64,000 bases of DNA from VXYL01 sp963666465 (lineage in GTDB: Bacteria; Pseudomonadota; Gammaproteobacteria; Pseudomonadales; Azotimanducaceae). Made by a program: the position numbers and the translations under genes. The notes under the pieces were generated by a model. That model was not told the origin of the DNA, ran no database searches, and saw only the letters and a list, made by a program, of their open reading frames with translations. Location of the stretch: assembly GCA_963666465.1 (NCBI GenBank), contig OY762824.1, positions 1,240,001-1,304,000 on the forward strand. Reading direction: 5' to 3'. Each line of letters begins with the position of its first letter. Within the stretch, counting starts at the first letter, position 1. Positions 42,282 through 50,941 of this stretch are shown here, piece by piece.

Positions 42282-43682
42282 CTACTCCTTCTCGGTGCCG
42301 GCTTCGGCGTCCGCCGGCTGCGACGCTGCCGCCTCTGGGCCCGCGTTCGCCACCTGCGCCATGCGGCCCAAGTACTCCGGCAGTTCCACGCCGGCCATCC
42401 TGGCCACCTCGTGGAACGGCGGCAGCGCCTGGGTCAGGCCGCCGAGAAAGTTGCCGACCGCGTTGCCCTTGCCGCTGTCGTACACCACCACCTTGTCGAA
42501 TGCGATGTTGCTGATGGCGCTGGCTTGCGCCGCGGCGATGTCCTCGATCTTGTCGACGATCATGAGTCGCGCGGCCTTGTCCGGGTCGGCGCCGGCCGCC
42601 TCGACGATCTCGCGGAAGCCCTCCGCCATCTTGGTGAGTACCTCCATGCGACCCTCGGCCTCGCCGGCAAGCTTGGCCCGGACGGCCTCGCCTTCGGCTT
42701 CGCCGGCGAGCACTTCGCGCTGCTTCTCGCCTTCCGCCTCGGTGCGGATGCGGTCGCGCTCGATCTCCGCCGGCACGACGATGTTGGCGTACTCCCGGGC
42801 CCGGTCGCGGTCGGCGCGGGCCACTTCCGCCTCGCGCTCGGCGCTGTAGCCCTCCTGCTCGGAAGCGGCGTGCTTGACCGCTTCGGCGGCGTCGCCTCGC
42901 CGTCGCGCTTCCGCCTCGGCTTCCCGCAGGTCGGCTTGCGACGACGCCTCGACCGCCTTGGCGTGATTCTCGCCGGACACGGCGCGGGCATTCGCCTCGG
43001 CGACCCGCACGCGCTGCTCCTGCACCGCCTCCGCAGATCCCACGGCACCGTCGCGCTCCTGCTGCGCCACGTCCACCTTGGCCTTGTTGATGGCCTCGGC
43101 AGCAGCTCGCTGGCCAAGCGCCTCGATGTAGCCGGATTCGTCGGTGATGTCGGAGATGTTGACGTTGATGAGCCTGAGGCCGATCTTCGTCAGTTCCGAC
43201 TCGATGTTGTCGAGCACCCGCGACTCGAACTTCTCGCGATCGCCGTTGATTTCCTCGATGTCCATCATGGCGATGGTGGCGCGCAACTGACCGTAGATGA
43301 TGTCCTTGGCCGTGTCCTCGATCTGCGGGTTGTCGAGGGAAAGCAGCCGTTCGGCAGCGTTGTTCATGAGTTCCTCGACGGTGCCGATGCCGAAGGTGAA
43401 GCGCGACGGCACGTTCACGCGGATGTTCTGCTTCGACAGGGCGCCGCGCAGGTCGATGTCCACGGTCATGGGGGTGAGGTCCAGGAAGCGGAAGCCCTGC
43501 ACCACGGGCCAGACGAACGTGGTGCCGCCGTGGATGGCCTTGGCCATGCGGTCCCCGCCCACCTGCCCGTACTTGACGAGGACCTGGTCGGACGGGCAGG
43601 TCTTGATGCGCGACGCCGCAGCGATGGTCGCAACGACCAGGATGATCGCCAGCACGGCGACGAATATGACGGTGAAGTCCAT
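42282..43682 (-). CDS. Flotillin-family protein (YqiK/FloT-like)
   Basis: 466 residues. An N-terminal membrane segment (FTVIFVAVLAIILVVATIAAA) precedes the SPFH/band-7 domain (LVKYGQVGGDRMAKAIHGGT ... NIRVNVPSRFTFGIG). A long alanine- and glutamate-rich coiled coil follows (about 205-360, with AEAEARRRGDAAEAV and AEGEAVRAKLAGEAEG) and a hydrophobic C-terminal tail. Flotillins assemble at membrane microdomains. The ATG at 43682 is 4 nt after the NfeD-like gene stop, so the two are cotranscribed, as is usual for flotillin/NfeD pairs. Length is within the usual 450-550 range. Confidence 0.93.
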   Translation of the reverse strand: MDFTVIFVAVLAIILVVATIAAASRIKTCPSDQVLVKYGQVGGDRMAKAIHGGTTFVWPVVQGFRFLDLTPMTVDIDLRGALSKQNIRVNVPSRFTFGIGTVEELMNNAAERLLSLDNPQIEDTAKDIIYGQLRATIAMMDIEEINGDREKFESRVLDNIESELTKIGLRLINVNISDITDESGYIEALGQRAAAEAINKAKVDVAQQERDGAVGSAEAVQEQRVRVAEANARAVSGENHAKAVEASSQADLREAEAEARRRGDAAEAVKHAASEQEGYSAEREAEVARADRDRAREYANIVVPAEIERDRIRTEAEGEKQREVLAGEAEGEAVRAKLAGEAEGRMEVLTKMAEGFREIVEAAGADPDKAARLMIVDKIEDIAAAQASAISNIAFDKVVVYDSGKGNAVGNFLGGLTQALPPFHEVARMAGVELPEYLGRMAQVANAGPEAAASQPADAEAGTEKE

Positions 43683-43686
43683 GACG

Positions 43687-44322
43687 CTAACGCTCCGTTC
43701 CACTTTCGATTGCCGGCCTCTGGCCGCGTTCCCCGGCGGGGAGCTCCTGCCCGGTGGGGCGGTTCCCCACCACCAACTGGTGGCCGGAGACCTCGCGCAC
43801 AACAACCGACGAACCCCGCGCGAGCGGTGTGCCGTCGTCCGTGACCGCGTGATACTCCATCAACCTGCCCGACACCGATACCGTCACCTTGCCGACCCCG
43901 CGACGCGACGCCGGCACGGTCAGGGTCACGGTGGCGTCCGCGCCGGGCGCCGACGCCGTGTCCACGTTGCCGCGACTCTCAAGCATCGCCATCAAAGCGA
44001 GCAAGCCCAGGTTGAGGCCAACGAAGGTTGAGCCGCCGAGCAGCCCCACCACCACCAGCAGAAACGCGTTGGCAACGCCCCAGCCGGTGGCCATGAGCGC
44101 GCCCCAGGAGAAGCCCATGAGAAAGGAGACGCCATTGCGAACCGTGAACAGGTCGCCGAAGGAGTTGCCGTCCCCGTCCGATCCCGCATCGCCCACATCC
44201 GCATCGCCGAGCAGGCCCGTGAGCGTTAGCAGCGTCTGGATCGAATAGACCGCCGTCGAAAACCCGGCAACGCCAAGGAGCGACCGCTGCAAGGTACTCA
44301 ATCCCTCGAACCACTCGCCCAT
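43687..44322 (-). CDS. NfeD/YqiJ-like membrane protein
   Basis: 211 residues. Hydrophobic segments lie at about 15-38 (LLGVAGFSTAVYSIQTLLTL), 65-85 (VSFLMGFSWGALMATGWG) and 86-112. They are followed by a C-terminal OB-fold-like NfeD domain (VTLTVPASRRGVGKVTVSV ... GSSVVVREVSGHQLVVG). Partner of the flotillin encoded next; NfeD proteins are thought to organise or regulate flotillin domains. The start ATG at 44322 opens MGEWFEGLSTLQ. Promoter not obvious in the 184-bp gap before it. Confidence 0.88.
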   Translation of the reverse strand: MGEWFEGLSTLQRSLLGVAGFSTAVYSIQTLLTLTGLLGDADVGDAGSDGDGNSFGDLFTVRNGVSFLMGFSWGALMATGWGVANAFLLVVVGLLGGSTFVGLNLGLLALMAMLESRGNVDTASAPGADATVTLTVPASRRGVGKVTVSVSGRLMEYHAVTDDGTPLARGSSVVVREVSGHQLVVGNRPTGQELPAGERGQRPAIESGTER

Positions 44323-44506
44323 GCCTCGGCCTCCTCAGCCGACTCTCCAGCCCGGCCTTCAATCCCAAGGGAGGGATGGTAACCCGCGCCCAAGGGCGCG
44401 CCCGGTTCCGGTGCGGGACCAGTAGCCTCGCCGCATCGTCCTGGGCGCGACACATCATGCCCATCGCGTCGAGCACCATACTTTCCTTGCCGCCGCAAGG
44501 CAGGCT

Positions 44507-45508
44507 TCAGTCGAAATCGGCCATCCGGCGGAGCACGTCGCAAACGCGGTTGGAGTAGCCCCATTCGTTGTCGTACCAGGCGAGTGCCTTGAGGAAGCGG
44601 CCCTCGCTCACTTGGGTGAAGGAGGCGTCGTAGATGGAGGAGTGGGGATTGCCGATGACATCCGAGGACACCACGGGTTCGTCCGTGAAGGAAAGCACGC
44701 CTTGCATTCGTGGCGAAGCGGCCGCCGCGCGCACCGCGTCGTGGACCTCCAGGGCGCTTGTCTGAGTTTCGAGTTCGGCGAACAGGTCCACCACCGAGCC
44801 GTCCGGCACCGGGACGCGGGAGGCAATGCCGTCGAGCCGGCCCTTCAGTTCCGGCAATACCTCGCCCACGGCACGCGCCGCGCCTGTGGAGGTGGGGATG
44901 ATGTTCTCCGCCGCCGCGCGGCTGCGGCGCCAGTCGGAATGCGGCACGTCGGCGAGGCTTTGGTCGTTGGTGTAGGCGTGGACGGTGTTGATGACGCCCT
45001 CGCGAATGCCGAAAGCGTCGTGGAGCACCCGCGCCACCGGAGCGAGGCAGTTCGTGGTGCAGCTCGCGTTGGAGACGAGACGATGTTCGGGCAGCAAGCC
45101 GTCGTCGTTGACGCCAAGCACCACGGTGTAGTCGATGCGATCGCCCGCCGGCACCGTCAGCAGCACCCGCTTGGCGCCAGCATCGAGGTGTCTTGCGATC
45201 TGCTCGCGCTTGCGAAAGACCCCGGTGGATTCCACCACCGCGTCCACTTCCAGTTCGGCCCAAGGCAGGTGCGACGGATCGGCCTCGCTCACCATGCGGG
45301 CGCGCGCGTGTGGCGTTACCAGTTCGCCATCCGCGATTTCGACGCCGCCGTCGAAGCGCCCCATGACGGTGTCGTAAGTCAGCAGGTACGCCAGCATGTC
45401 GTGGTCGAAGAGGTCGTTGATCGCCACCACCTCGATGCCGCTTTGCTGCTCGGCAATGCGAAACACCGCCCGGCCGATGCGCCCGAAACCGTTGATCGCC
45501 ACTCGCAT
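44507..45508 (-). CDS. gap: Glyceraldehyde-3-phosphate dehydrogenase (type I)
   Basis: 333 residues: N-terminal NAD-binding MRVAINGFGRIGRAVFRIAE, catalytic SNASCTTNCLAP with Cys150, base His in TVHAYTNDQSL, and YDNEWGYSNRVCDVL at the C-terminus. It converts glyceraldehyde 3-phosphate, phosphate and NAD+ to 1,3-bisphosphoglycerate in central carbon metabolism. The residue after the second strand (IND) favours NAD over NADP. It is encoded 9 nt downstream of a catalytically degenerate homologue on the same strand, so the two are cotranscribed. All hallmark residues needed for catalysis are present. Confidence 0.95.
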   Translation of the reverse strand: MRVAINGFGRIGRAVFRIAEQQSGIEVVAINDLFDHDMLAYLLTYDTVMGRFDGGVEIADGELVTPHARARMVSEADPSHLPWAELEVDAVVESTGVFRKREQIARHLDAGAKRVLLTVPAGDRIDYTVVLGVNDDGLLPEHRLVSNASCTTNCLAPVARVLHDAFGIREGVINTVHAYTNDQSLADVPHSDWRRSRAAAENIIPTSTGAARAVGEVLPELKGRLDGIASRVPVPDGSVVDLFAELETQTSALEVHDAVRAAAASPRMQGVLSFTDEPVVSSDVIGNPHSSIYDASFTQVSEGRFLKALAWYDNEWGYSNRVCDVLRRMADFD

Positions 45509-45517
45509 GTTGCCTCC

Positions 45518-46552
45518 CTAGCCCGAAGCCGTCGCCGAGTCGAGCCCGGCATAGATCCGGGCCAGATCCAGGATGCTGCGGGCATGGCCCAGGCTCTCGT
45601 GCCAGCCGAGCACCTTCAGCAACCGCCCCCCGGCACCGAGCGTGCCCTGCAGGTCCACCAGAATGGACTGCGTGCAGCCGAGAACATCCGACGAGACGAT
45701 CGGATCGTCCGTCACCGCGATCAGGCGCGGGTCTGCGGCAGCGGCGGCGACAAAGAGGCGGTTGACGACATCCGGCTCTGGCGCTTGCTCCCCATACGCC
45801 ACTGTGAGATCTAGCAGGGAGCCCTCGCCCACCGGCACGTTGAGGGCGAATCCGCTCAGCTTGCCGCCGAGGGCCGGCAGGGCCCGCTCCACCCAGGCCG
45901 GCGCCAGCGTGTCGTTGGGGATGATGTTGCGCGCTCCGGAACGACTGCGGCGATAGTCGCTCGCCGCATGGTCCTGAAGGCTCATGTCGCCGGTGTAGGC
46001 ATGCACCGTTGTCATCGTGGCATGGACGATGGGGCGCTCGTCCGCCAGAACCTTGAGAGCCAGCGCCAGGGCGGTAGTGGATGCCGAGCCGGCGGAGACG
46101 ATGCGATCTTCACTCTCCGCGTCACCGTCGTTCACGCCAATCAACACCACCCGGTCCACGTCGCCCTCCGGGAGGCTGGAGAGCAACACCCGGCCAGAAC
46201 CGTTGTCCAGGTGCGGCTTGAGTTCCTCATTGGAGCGGAAGCGCCCCGTGGCGTCGATCACGAGGTCCACGCCAAGCAGGTCCCAGGGAACCTCCTCGGG
46301 CCGTTCCGCGGCCATCAAGCGAGTCTTGGCAGGCGTGCTCGCTCCGCCCTCGACGGCGCCTTCGAGATAGTTGCCAGCAAGGCGCACCGAGGTTCCCTTC
46401 GGCAACGATTTGGCGAGCAGGTGGTGGAGGATTTCCGGCCGCCCAATGTCCGACGCCGCCACCACCTCGCAGTCGGGCTGGGCCAAGGCCAATCCGTAGA
46501 TCTGACGCCCCACATGCCCTAGCCCCATCAAGCCGATTCGCAACCCGTTCAT
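45518..46552 (-). CDS. GAPDH-like paralogue without catalytic cysteine
   Basis: 344 residues collinear with GAPDH. It has a Rossmann start (IGLMGLGHVGRQIYGLALA), then IDATGRFRSNEELKPHL, TTVHAYTGDMSLQDHAASDY (retaining the base His) and NIIPNDTLAPAWVERALPAL. At the active site the intact SNASCTTNC is here SAGSASTTA, with Ala157 (codon GCA) for the nucleophile cysteine. The conserved WYDNEWGYS near the end is WHESLGHARS. It therefore cannot form the thioacyl intermediate. The 9-nt spacing to the active gap gene and same strand make it the upstream partner in one operon, suggesting a regulatory or structural subunit, or a different substrate. Divergence is high but the frame is clean, so it is not a pseudogene. 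Confidence 0.85.
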   Translation of the reverse strand: MNGLRIGLMGLGHVGRQIYGLALAQPDCEVVAASDIGRPEILHHLLAKSLPKGTSVRLAGNYLEGAVEGGASTPAKTRLMAAERPEEVPWDLLGVDLVIDATGRFRSNEELKPHLDNGSGRVLLSSLPEGDVDRVVLIGVNDGDAESEDRIVSAGSASTTALALALKVLADERPIVHATMTTVHAYTGDMSLQDHAASDYRRSRSGARNIIPNDTLAPAWVERALPALGGKLSGFALNVPVGEGSLLDLTVAYGEQAPEPDVVNRLFVAAAAADPRLIAVTDDPIVSSDVLGCTQSILVDLQGTLGAGGRLLKVLGWHESLGHARSILDLARIYAGLDSATASG

Positions 46553-46635
46553 CGCCCTCGACTATAGCGCATGGCAGGGGCCTCGCTTCGAACGGCGTGT
46601 GGCAACGCGGCACCTCCGGCCGGCACCTTGTTGTT

Positions 46636-46651
46636 GACTCGACTTCGAGTC
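46636..46651. promoter_or_regulatory. 16-bp palindrome upstream of the haem/propeller gene
   Basis: GACTCGA-CT-TCGAGTC, a perfect 7-bp inverted repeat, 20 nt before the start codon of the secreted cytochrome-like protein and inside its likely leader or promoter. It could be an operator for a dimeric repressor or a hairpin in the mRNA leader. No matching -35/-10 elements are obvious. Confidence 0.4.
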
Positions 46652-46670
46652 GAACCTTTAGGGAATCAAC

Positions 46671-49600
46671 ATGTTGGATGACTTTCCGTGGAAGGGGCGC
46701 ACTGCCCTGCATCGCGTCCGCAAGGGCACGGAAGACCCCGTGCGGAAGGCGGCCTGTCCGAGATACACGAACCGGCTGCGTTTGCCTGCTTCAATCCGAT
46801 TGTGCTACGTTCGGCGCAGTCTTCTCCGAGGCTTGGGCTTCGTGCTGCGCCTTGCCAACGACGAATCCATCGGCGGATGGCCCTTCACGCCCTTCCGCCG
46901 CGTGGTCCTATGGCTCCTCGCTGCGGCAATCCCCACGGCCTTGGCACACGGCAACGACGGCGTGCAGCTCGCCATCAGCGACAATGTCGGGCACCCCACG
47001 TTCGCCAGCCCGCACGCCAATCCCATCGCCTACAACCGTGGCTACGTCTATGTGGTGAACACGCCGGCGGACACGCTGGACGTAATCCGCGCTTCCACCG
47101 GCGTGGTCGCCATTCGCGTCAACGTCGGAATCGATCCGGTCAGCGTCGGCGTGCGTCCCGATGGGCGGGAAGTGTGGGTCGTCAACCACGTCTCGGATTC
47201 GGTGAGCGTAATCGACGCCCGCCCTGCCAGCAGCACCTTCCATCAGGTGGTGCACACGGTTCAGGACCTCGACGCCGACACCTACGCCACCAACTTCGAC
47301 GAGCCGGTGGGCATTGCCTTCACCGGCGACAGCAGGAAGGCCTATGTCGCGCTCTCGCCCGCCAACCGCATCGCCATCATCGACGTGCAGACGCGCTCGG
47401 TGACCGGACACCTGCCGATTCGCGCCCAGGAGCCGCGGGCGCTGGCCGTTCACGGCGACCGGCTGTTCGTGCTTCCGTTCGAGTCCAACAACCAGAGCCA
47501 GCTTTCCGGCTGCCTGGAAGACGACATCGACGGCGACACGTGCACCTTCGATGCCGTCGAGCATGTCTTCAGCAACAACAACGTGCTCTCCACCCACTAC
47601 GACGCCGACATCGTGAAGAACCCGGAACTGCCGGACCGGGACCTGTTCGTCTTCAACACCCGCTGGGATCGCCAGCAGCAGATCGTCGAGTCCCTGGGCA
47701 CGCTGCTCTACGGCCTCGCCATCGACAGCCAGGGGCGCGTCTTCATCGCCCAGACCGACGCCCGCAACGTCGAGAACGGCCGCGCCGGCACCGAAGGCCA
47801 CGGCCTTGCCGAGATGGAGAACCGCGCCTTCCTGAACCAGATCACGAGGGTGGACTGCTCGGTGCGCTGCGGCGAGCCCACGTTCTTCGACCTCGAACCG
47901 CTGCCGCCTTCGCACCCGGAGGCGGGACAGGCGCTGGCAACCCCCTTCGGCATCCAGATCAGCCAGGACGACTCGACGCTGGTGGTCACCACCGCCGGCT
48001 CCGACAAGCTCCTCACGATGGACGCCGACACCGGCGAAGTGCTCGGTCGAGTCGCCGTGGAATCCACCCCGCGCGGCGTTGCATTGGTGTCCGACCAGAC
48101 CGGTGCCCTCAGACACGCATGGGTGTTGAACGCCGTAGCCAACACCGTCTCCCAGATCAGCCTTGCCGACACTGCCAACCCGGTCGTGCTGCGCACCGTC
48201 ACACTCGCCGACCCGACGCCAGAAATCGTCAAGCAAGGCCGCATGGCCTTCAACGACGCCGGCGCGTCCTCCACCGGCACCTTCTCCTGCGAGAGCTGCC
48301 ATCCCGACAACCACACCGACCAGCTCATCTGGGTGCTCGAAACACCGGTCTGCGACGTCGATGGCTGCACCCAGATTCCGCCCCGTCTCACCATGCCGGC
48401 CAAGGGCCTGCGCGACACCCAGCCCTACCACTGGGACGGCATCCCCGGCGACCCCTACGGCGGCAACAACACCCAGTCCATCAACGCCCCGGTGGAGCCC
48501 AATTGCTCGATCGAAGACCCGGCAAGCTGCACCCGCGTGCTGGTGGACGGGAGCATGGCCACCACCATGTGCGAAGTGGGCAACTGTCCGACCAACGACG
48601 AAGGCAAGCTGGGCCTCCTTGATGCCACCACCCGCGACGCCCTCGCCGAATACCTGCTGAGCGTGCCGTTCGCACCGGCACCGAACCGCGCCTACCACAA
48701 CGTGCTGAGCCAAGGCGCCCAGGACGGCTTCTTCGAGTTCAACTTCATCAACGATTCGTCCGAGCCGAACACCGGCACGCAAACCTGCGGCGCTTGCCAC
48801 CGCATGCCGTTCCTCGTCAGCACCAACACGCCGGGAACCGGCATGGAGGCACCGACATGGCGCGGCGCCTACGAACGCTGGATGATCACGCCCCAGGCCA
48901 GGCTCAACATCATCGACCTGTTGCAGCTCGTGAACATGGACACGAGCTTCCCGGAGCGGGACATGTGGATCCTGGCCGGCGCGTCCGCCGAAATCTGGGA
49001 CATGGTGCTCGAAGGCAGCACCGGCTTCTCCGGCAGCTTCGCCCGGCAGGTGACGCTGAACGAAGACACCGCAGAGCTTGCCCAGACGGCGCACATGCTC
49101 AGAGCCCTCGAGCTCTCCGCCAATCAGGGCGCCGTGATGCTCCAGGCGGAAGGACTGCGGTTCGACGCTGAAGGCGCGGCGACGCCGGTGGCGCTTGAGT
49201 TTCGCAAGTCGCGCTACCGCAACCGAGGCGGAACCCGCGTCGCCCTCAATCGCGCGAGCCTCTTGCGCGATGCCGCCGCCGGCAACCTGCTGCTGACCGT
49301 CACGGCCCGTGCCGGCGTCAACGCCACCTCAGACCACGCCCAGCCGGCGCTGTGGCCGGTCGGCGAGATCGAGGCGCAAACCCGAGGTGTGGACATCCCC
49401 TTCCTCACGAACGAACTCACGCTGCGCTTCAACGCCCGCCACATCGAGCCGGGCGCAACCGTGTTCGTGGACGGACGCAAGGCGAACGCTGCCTTGGCCT
49501 GCGAATCCGGCGACCTGCCAGCCTGCGACAACGAAGTGTTCCTCGCCACCCTCGCCGCGGCGCCGCGGCACGGCGGCCTGCACTTCCTGCAGTTGCAGAA

Positions 49601-50123
49601 CCGGCAAGGGCTCTTCAGCAACGACATGCTGTTCTTCTCGGAACAGACGGCGCTGCGCCCACGGCGCGGCAACCTGATCACGAGCGGCGGCACGTTCAAC
49701 AGCCAAGGCCAGTTCCGGGACAACTGGAACACGGTTGAGATCGCGACGGACTCCATCAACGTGCGCAATGGCGCGGTGCGGGTGAATCTGCGCGAGTCTT
49801 CCGAGCAGCCCTGGCACGCCCAGATCAGCCATTCGGTGATGGTCATCGGCGGCCAGCAATACACCGTCTGCTACCGCGCCAAGGCCACCTCGAGCCGCCA
49901 TATCACCGCCTACATGGACACCAACCTCGACAACTGGAGCAACATCTCCGGTGGCCAGTTCCGCGCCGAGCTCACCACCTCCTACAAACGCTTCCGCCAC
50001 ACCTTCACGGTGGAGGAAACCGACCTCACCGGCCGCGTCGCCTTCGACTTCGCGCAAAGCTCCGCCGACGTGGACATCGACGACGTGGGCGTTTACGAAG
50101 GCGCAAGCTGCGGGGCGCCGTAA
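46671..50123 (+). CDS. Secreted beta-propeller/di-haem cytochrome protein with carbohydrate-binding-like tail
   Basis: 1150 codons. After an about 80-residue extension comes a signal peptide (RRVVLWLLAAAIPTALA, cleaved before HGN). Residues about 95-510 form a YVTN-type beta-propeller (YVYVVNTPADTLDVI, VWVVNHVSDSVSVI, LVVTTAGSDKLLTM). Then follow two c-type haem sites, CESCH (about residue 542) and CGACH (about 706), with a MauG/cytochrome-peroxidase-like PAKGLRDTQPYHWDG between them. The last about 150 residues resemble a CBM4/9-type jelly roll (NWNTVEIATDSINVRNGAVR ... RFRHTFTVEETDLTG). AGGGA lies before the ATG at 46671, but the long pre-signal extension makes a later start (for example GTG near 46900) possible. 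Likely a periplasmic or surface redox enzyme on a carbohydrate-rich substrate (inference). Confidence 0.85.
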   Translation: MLDDFPWKGRTALHRVRKGTEDPVRKAACPRYTNRLRLPASIRLCYVRRSLLRGLGFVLRLANDESIGGWPFTPFRRVVLWLLAAAIPTALAHGNDGVQLAISDNVGHPTFASPHANPIAYNRGYVYVVNTPADTLDVIRASTGVVAIRVNVGIDPVSVGVRPDGREVWVVNHVSDSVSVIDARPASSTFHQVVHTVQDLDADTYATNFDEPVGIAFTGDSRKAYVALSPANRIAIIDVQTRSVTGHLPIRAQEPRALAVHGDRLFVLPFESNNQSQLSGCLEDDIDGDTCTFDAVEHVFSNNNVLSTHYDADIVKNPELPDRDLFVFNTRWDRQQQIVESLGTLLYGLAIDSQGRVFIAQTDARNVENGRAGTEGHGLAEMENRAFLNQITRVDCSVRCGEPTFFDLEPLPPSHPEAGQALATPFGIQISQDDSTLVVTTAGSDKLLTMDADTGEVLGRVAVESTPRGVALVSDQTGALRHAWVLNAVANTVSQISLADTANPVVLRTVTLADPTPEIVKQGRMAFNDAGASSTGTFSCESCHPDNHTDQLIWVLETPVCDVDGCTQIPPRLTMPAKGLRDTQPYHWDGIPGDPYGGNNTQSINAPVEPNCSIEDPASCTRVLVDGSMATTMCEVGNCPTNDEGKLGLLDATTRDALAEYLLSVPFAPAPNRAYHNVLSQGAQDGFFEFNFINDSSEPNTGTQTCGACHRMPFLVSTNTPGTGMEAPTWRGAYERWMITPQARLNIIDLLQLVNMDTSFPERDMWILAGASAEIWDMVLEGSTGFSGSFARQVTLNEDTAELAQTAHMLRALELSANQGAVMLQAEGLRFDAEGAATPVALEFRKSRYRNRGGTRVALNRASLLRDAAAGNLLLTVTARAGVNATSDHAQPALWPVGEIEAQTRGVDIPFLTNELTLRFNARHIEPGATVFVDGRKANAALACESGDLPACDNEVFLATLAAAPRHGGLHFLQLQNRQGLFSNDMLFFSEQTALRPRRGNLITSGGTFNSQGQFRDNWNTVEIATDSINVRNGAVRVNLRESSEQPWHAQISHSVMVIGGQQYTVCYRAKATSSRHITAYMDTNLDNWSNISGGQFRAELTTSYKRFRHTFTVEETDLTGRVAFDFAQSSADVDIDDVGVYEGASCGAP

Positions 50124-50450
50124 ACTCTCGACGCAGGGCGAGACGCTCCCCGCACCTCCCCCAAAAGGAGACCGCGCTCAAGCCCGCGCGCGAAGCGTTG
50201 CCACTTCTTTGCGCAAGCGGACCAGTTCCGCCTGCTCTTCCTGTGCCTTCCTCCAGATCACCGCCGTGCGGCTGTGGGGACCGAAGGCGCCTGGAGGCAT
50301 CAGAATCGCGCGTTGGCGCTCGGTGAGGTCGCCGTAGTGGTCGGCAGCTATACATGCGTCCTCCATGGGTCCGCTTCCTCTTATGCGCGTTCCCCCCAAG
50401 GGGTTTGGTGTAATCTCTCCGCGGAAGCCGCCACGGTAGGCAGAACGGAC
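50124..50450. other. Gap between the haem protein and the PIN-ATPase operon
   Basis: 327 bases. A 62-codon minus-strand frame (50178-50366) is the only plausible gene. The operon promoter for 50451 onward must lie within about 50370-50450, where TTGGTG and TAATCT are spaced too closely to be called. Confidence 0.4.
50178..50366 (-). CDS. Small protein with helical C-terminus, unknown
   Basis: 62 residues: MEDACIAADHYGDLTERQRA, then ILMPPGAFGPHSRTAVIWR and a charged, leucine-spaced helix (QEEQAELVRLRKEVATLR). AGAGGAAG lies about 12 nt upstream of the ATG at 50366. The pattern looks like a genuine protein and not a shadow, with a coiled-coil end. It is convergent with the haem protein gene and divergent from the PIN-ATPase operon. 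I do not recognise the family; it could be a fragment of a larger lost gene. Confidence 0.4.
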   Translation of the reverse strand: MEDACIAADHYGDLTERQRAILMPPGAFGPHSRTAVIWRKAQEEQAELVRLRKEVATLRARA

Positions 50451-50933
50451 ATGCCCGACGACACGAACATCCAGCGGACGTTCTCCATCTGGCGGGAGTT
50501 TCATCCCTCGCGCCCGCTTGCCCACCGCTTGGCCGGGGAGGCTCCGGTTATCTTCCACACGGATTCCGCCCCGGAGGAAGACTCCGGACTTTACGAAGAA
50601 ATCTACCGCTGGCATCTGCGCGAGGACATTCTTGCGGGCATTACCGAAGAGGGCGTCCGAAGCGAGGTGGACGATGTGCTCAAGCGCCTCGACGCAGCCA
50701 AACCACCATCTGCCAGGCAACTCGACGTGCTGCGGGACTTCATCAATCTTGCTCGAACGAGGCTGAACGAAGGCGCGGTCGATCCGGTCCTATGGAATGA
50801 ACCCAACGCCGACCCACGAGAGGAAGGGACCGACGCCGTCGAAGTCAACTCCCTCCTTTCCCTAACGCTCCACCTCGAGTGGATCGTCGCCTGCTTCGAG
50901 GGTCGTCCTGGCATCTCCGTCTCGGTCAGGTGA
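50451..50933 (+). CDS. First protein of the PIN-ATPase operon, unknown family
   Basis: 160 residues, soluble and mainly helical, acidic (MPDDTNIQRTFSIWREFHPS at the start; EEIYRWHLREDILAGITEEG, then LRDFINLARTRLNEG; SLLSLTLHLEWIVACFEGRP near the end). No catalytic motif or membrane segment. Its TGA (50931-50933) is built into the AGGTGA ribosome-binding site of the next gene, whose ATG is 8 nt on. That makes it the leader gene of a three-protein unit. It may be an adaptor, inhibitor or sensor for the PIN protein; no family recognised. Confidence 0.7.
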   Translation: MPDDTNIQRTFSIWREFHPSRPLAHRLAGEAPVIFHTDSAPEEDSGLYEEIYRWHLREDILAGITEEGVRSEVDDVLKRLDAAKPPSARQLDVLRDFINLARTRLNEGAVDPVLWNEPNADPREEGTDAVEVNSLLSLTLHLEWIVACFEGRPGISVSVR

Positions 50934-50941
50934 GCCAGCAC

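Noticed and set aside
46908..49094. 728-codon open frame opposite the haem/propeller gene
   Set aside because: His/Val/Gly-biased antisense product; the plus strand has signal peptide and CxxCH motifs.
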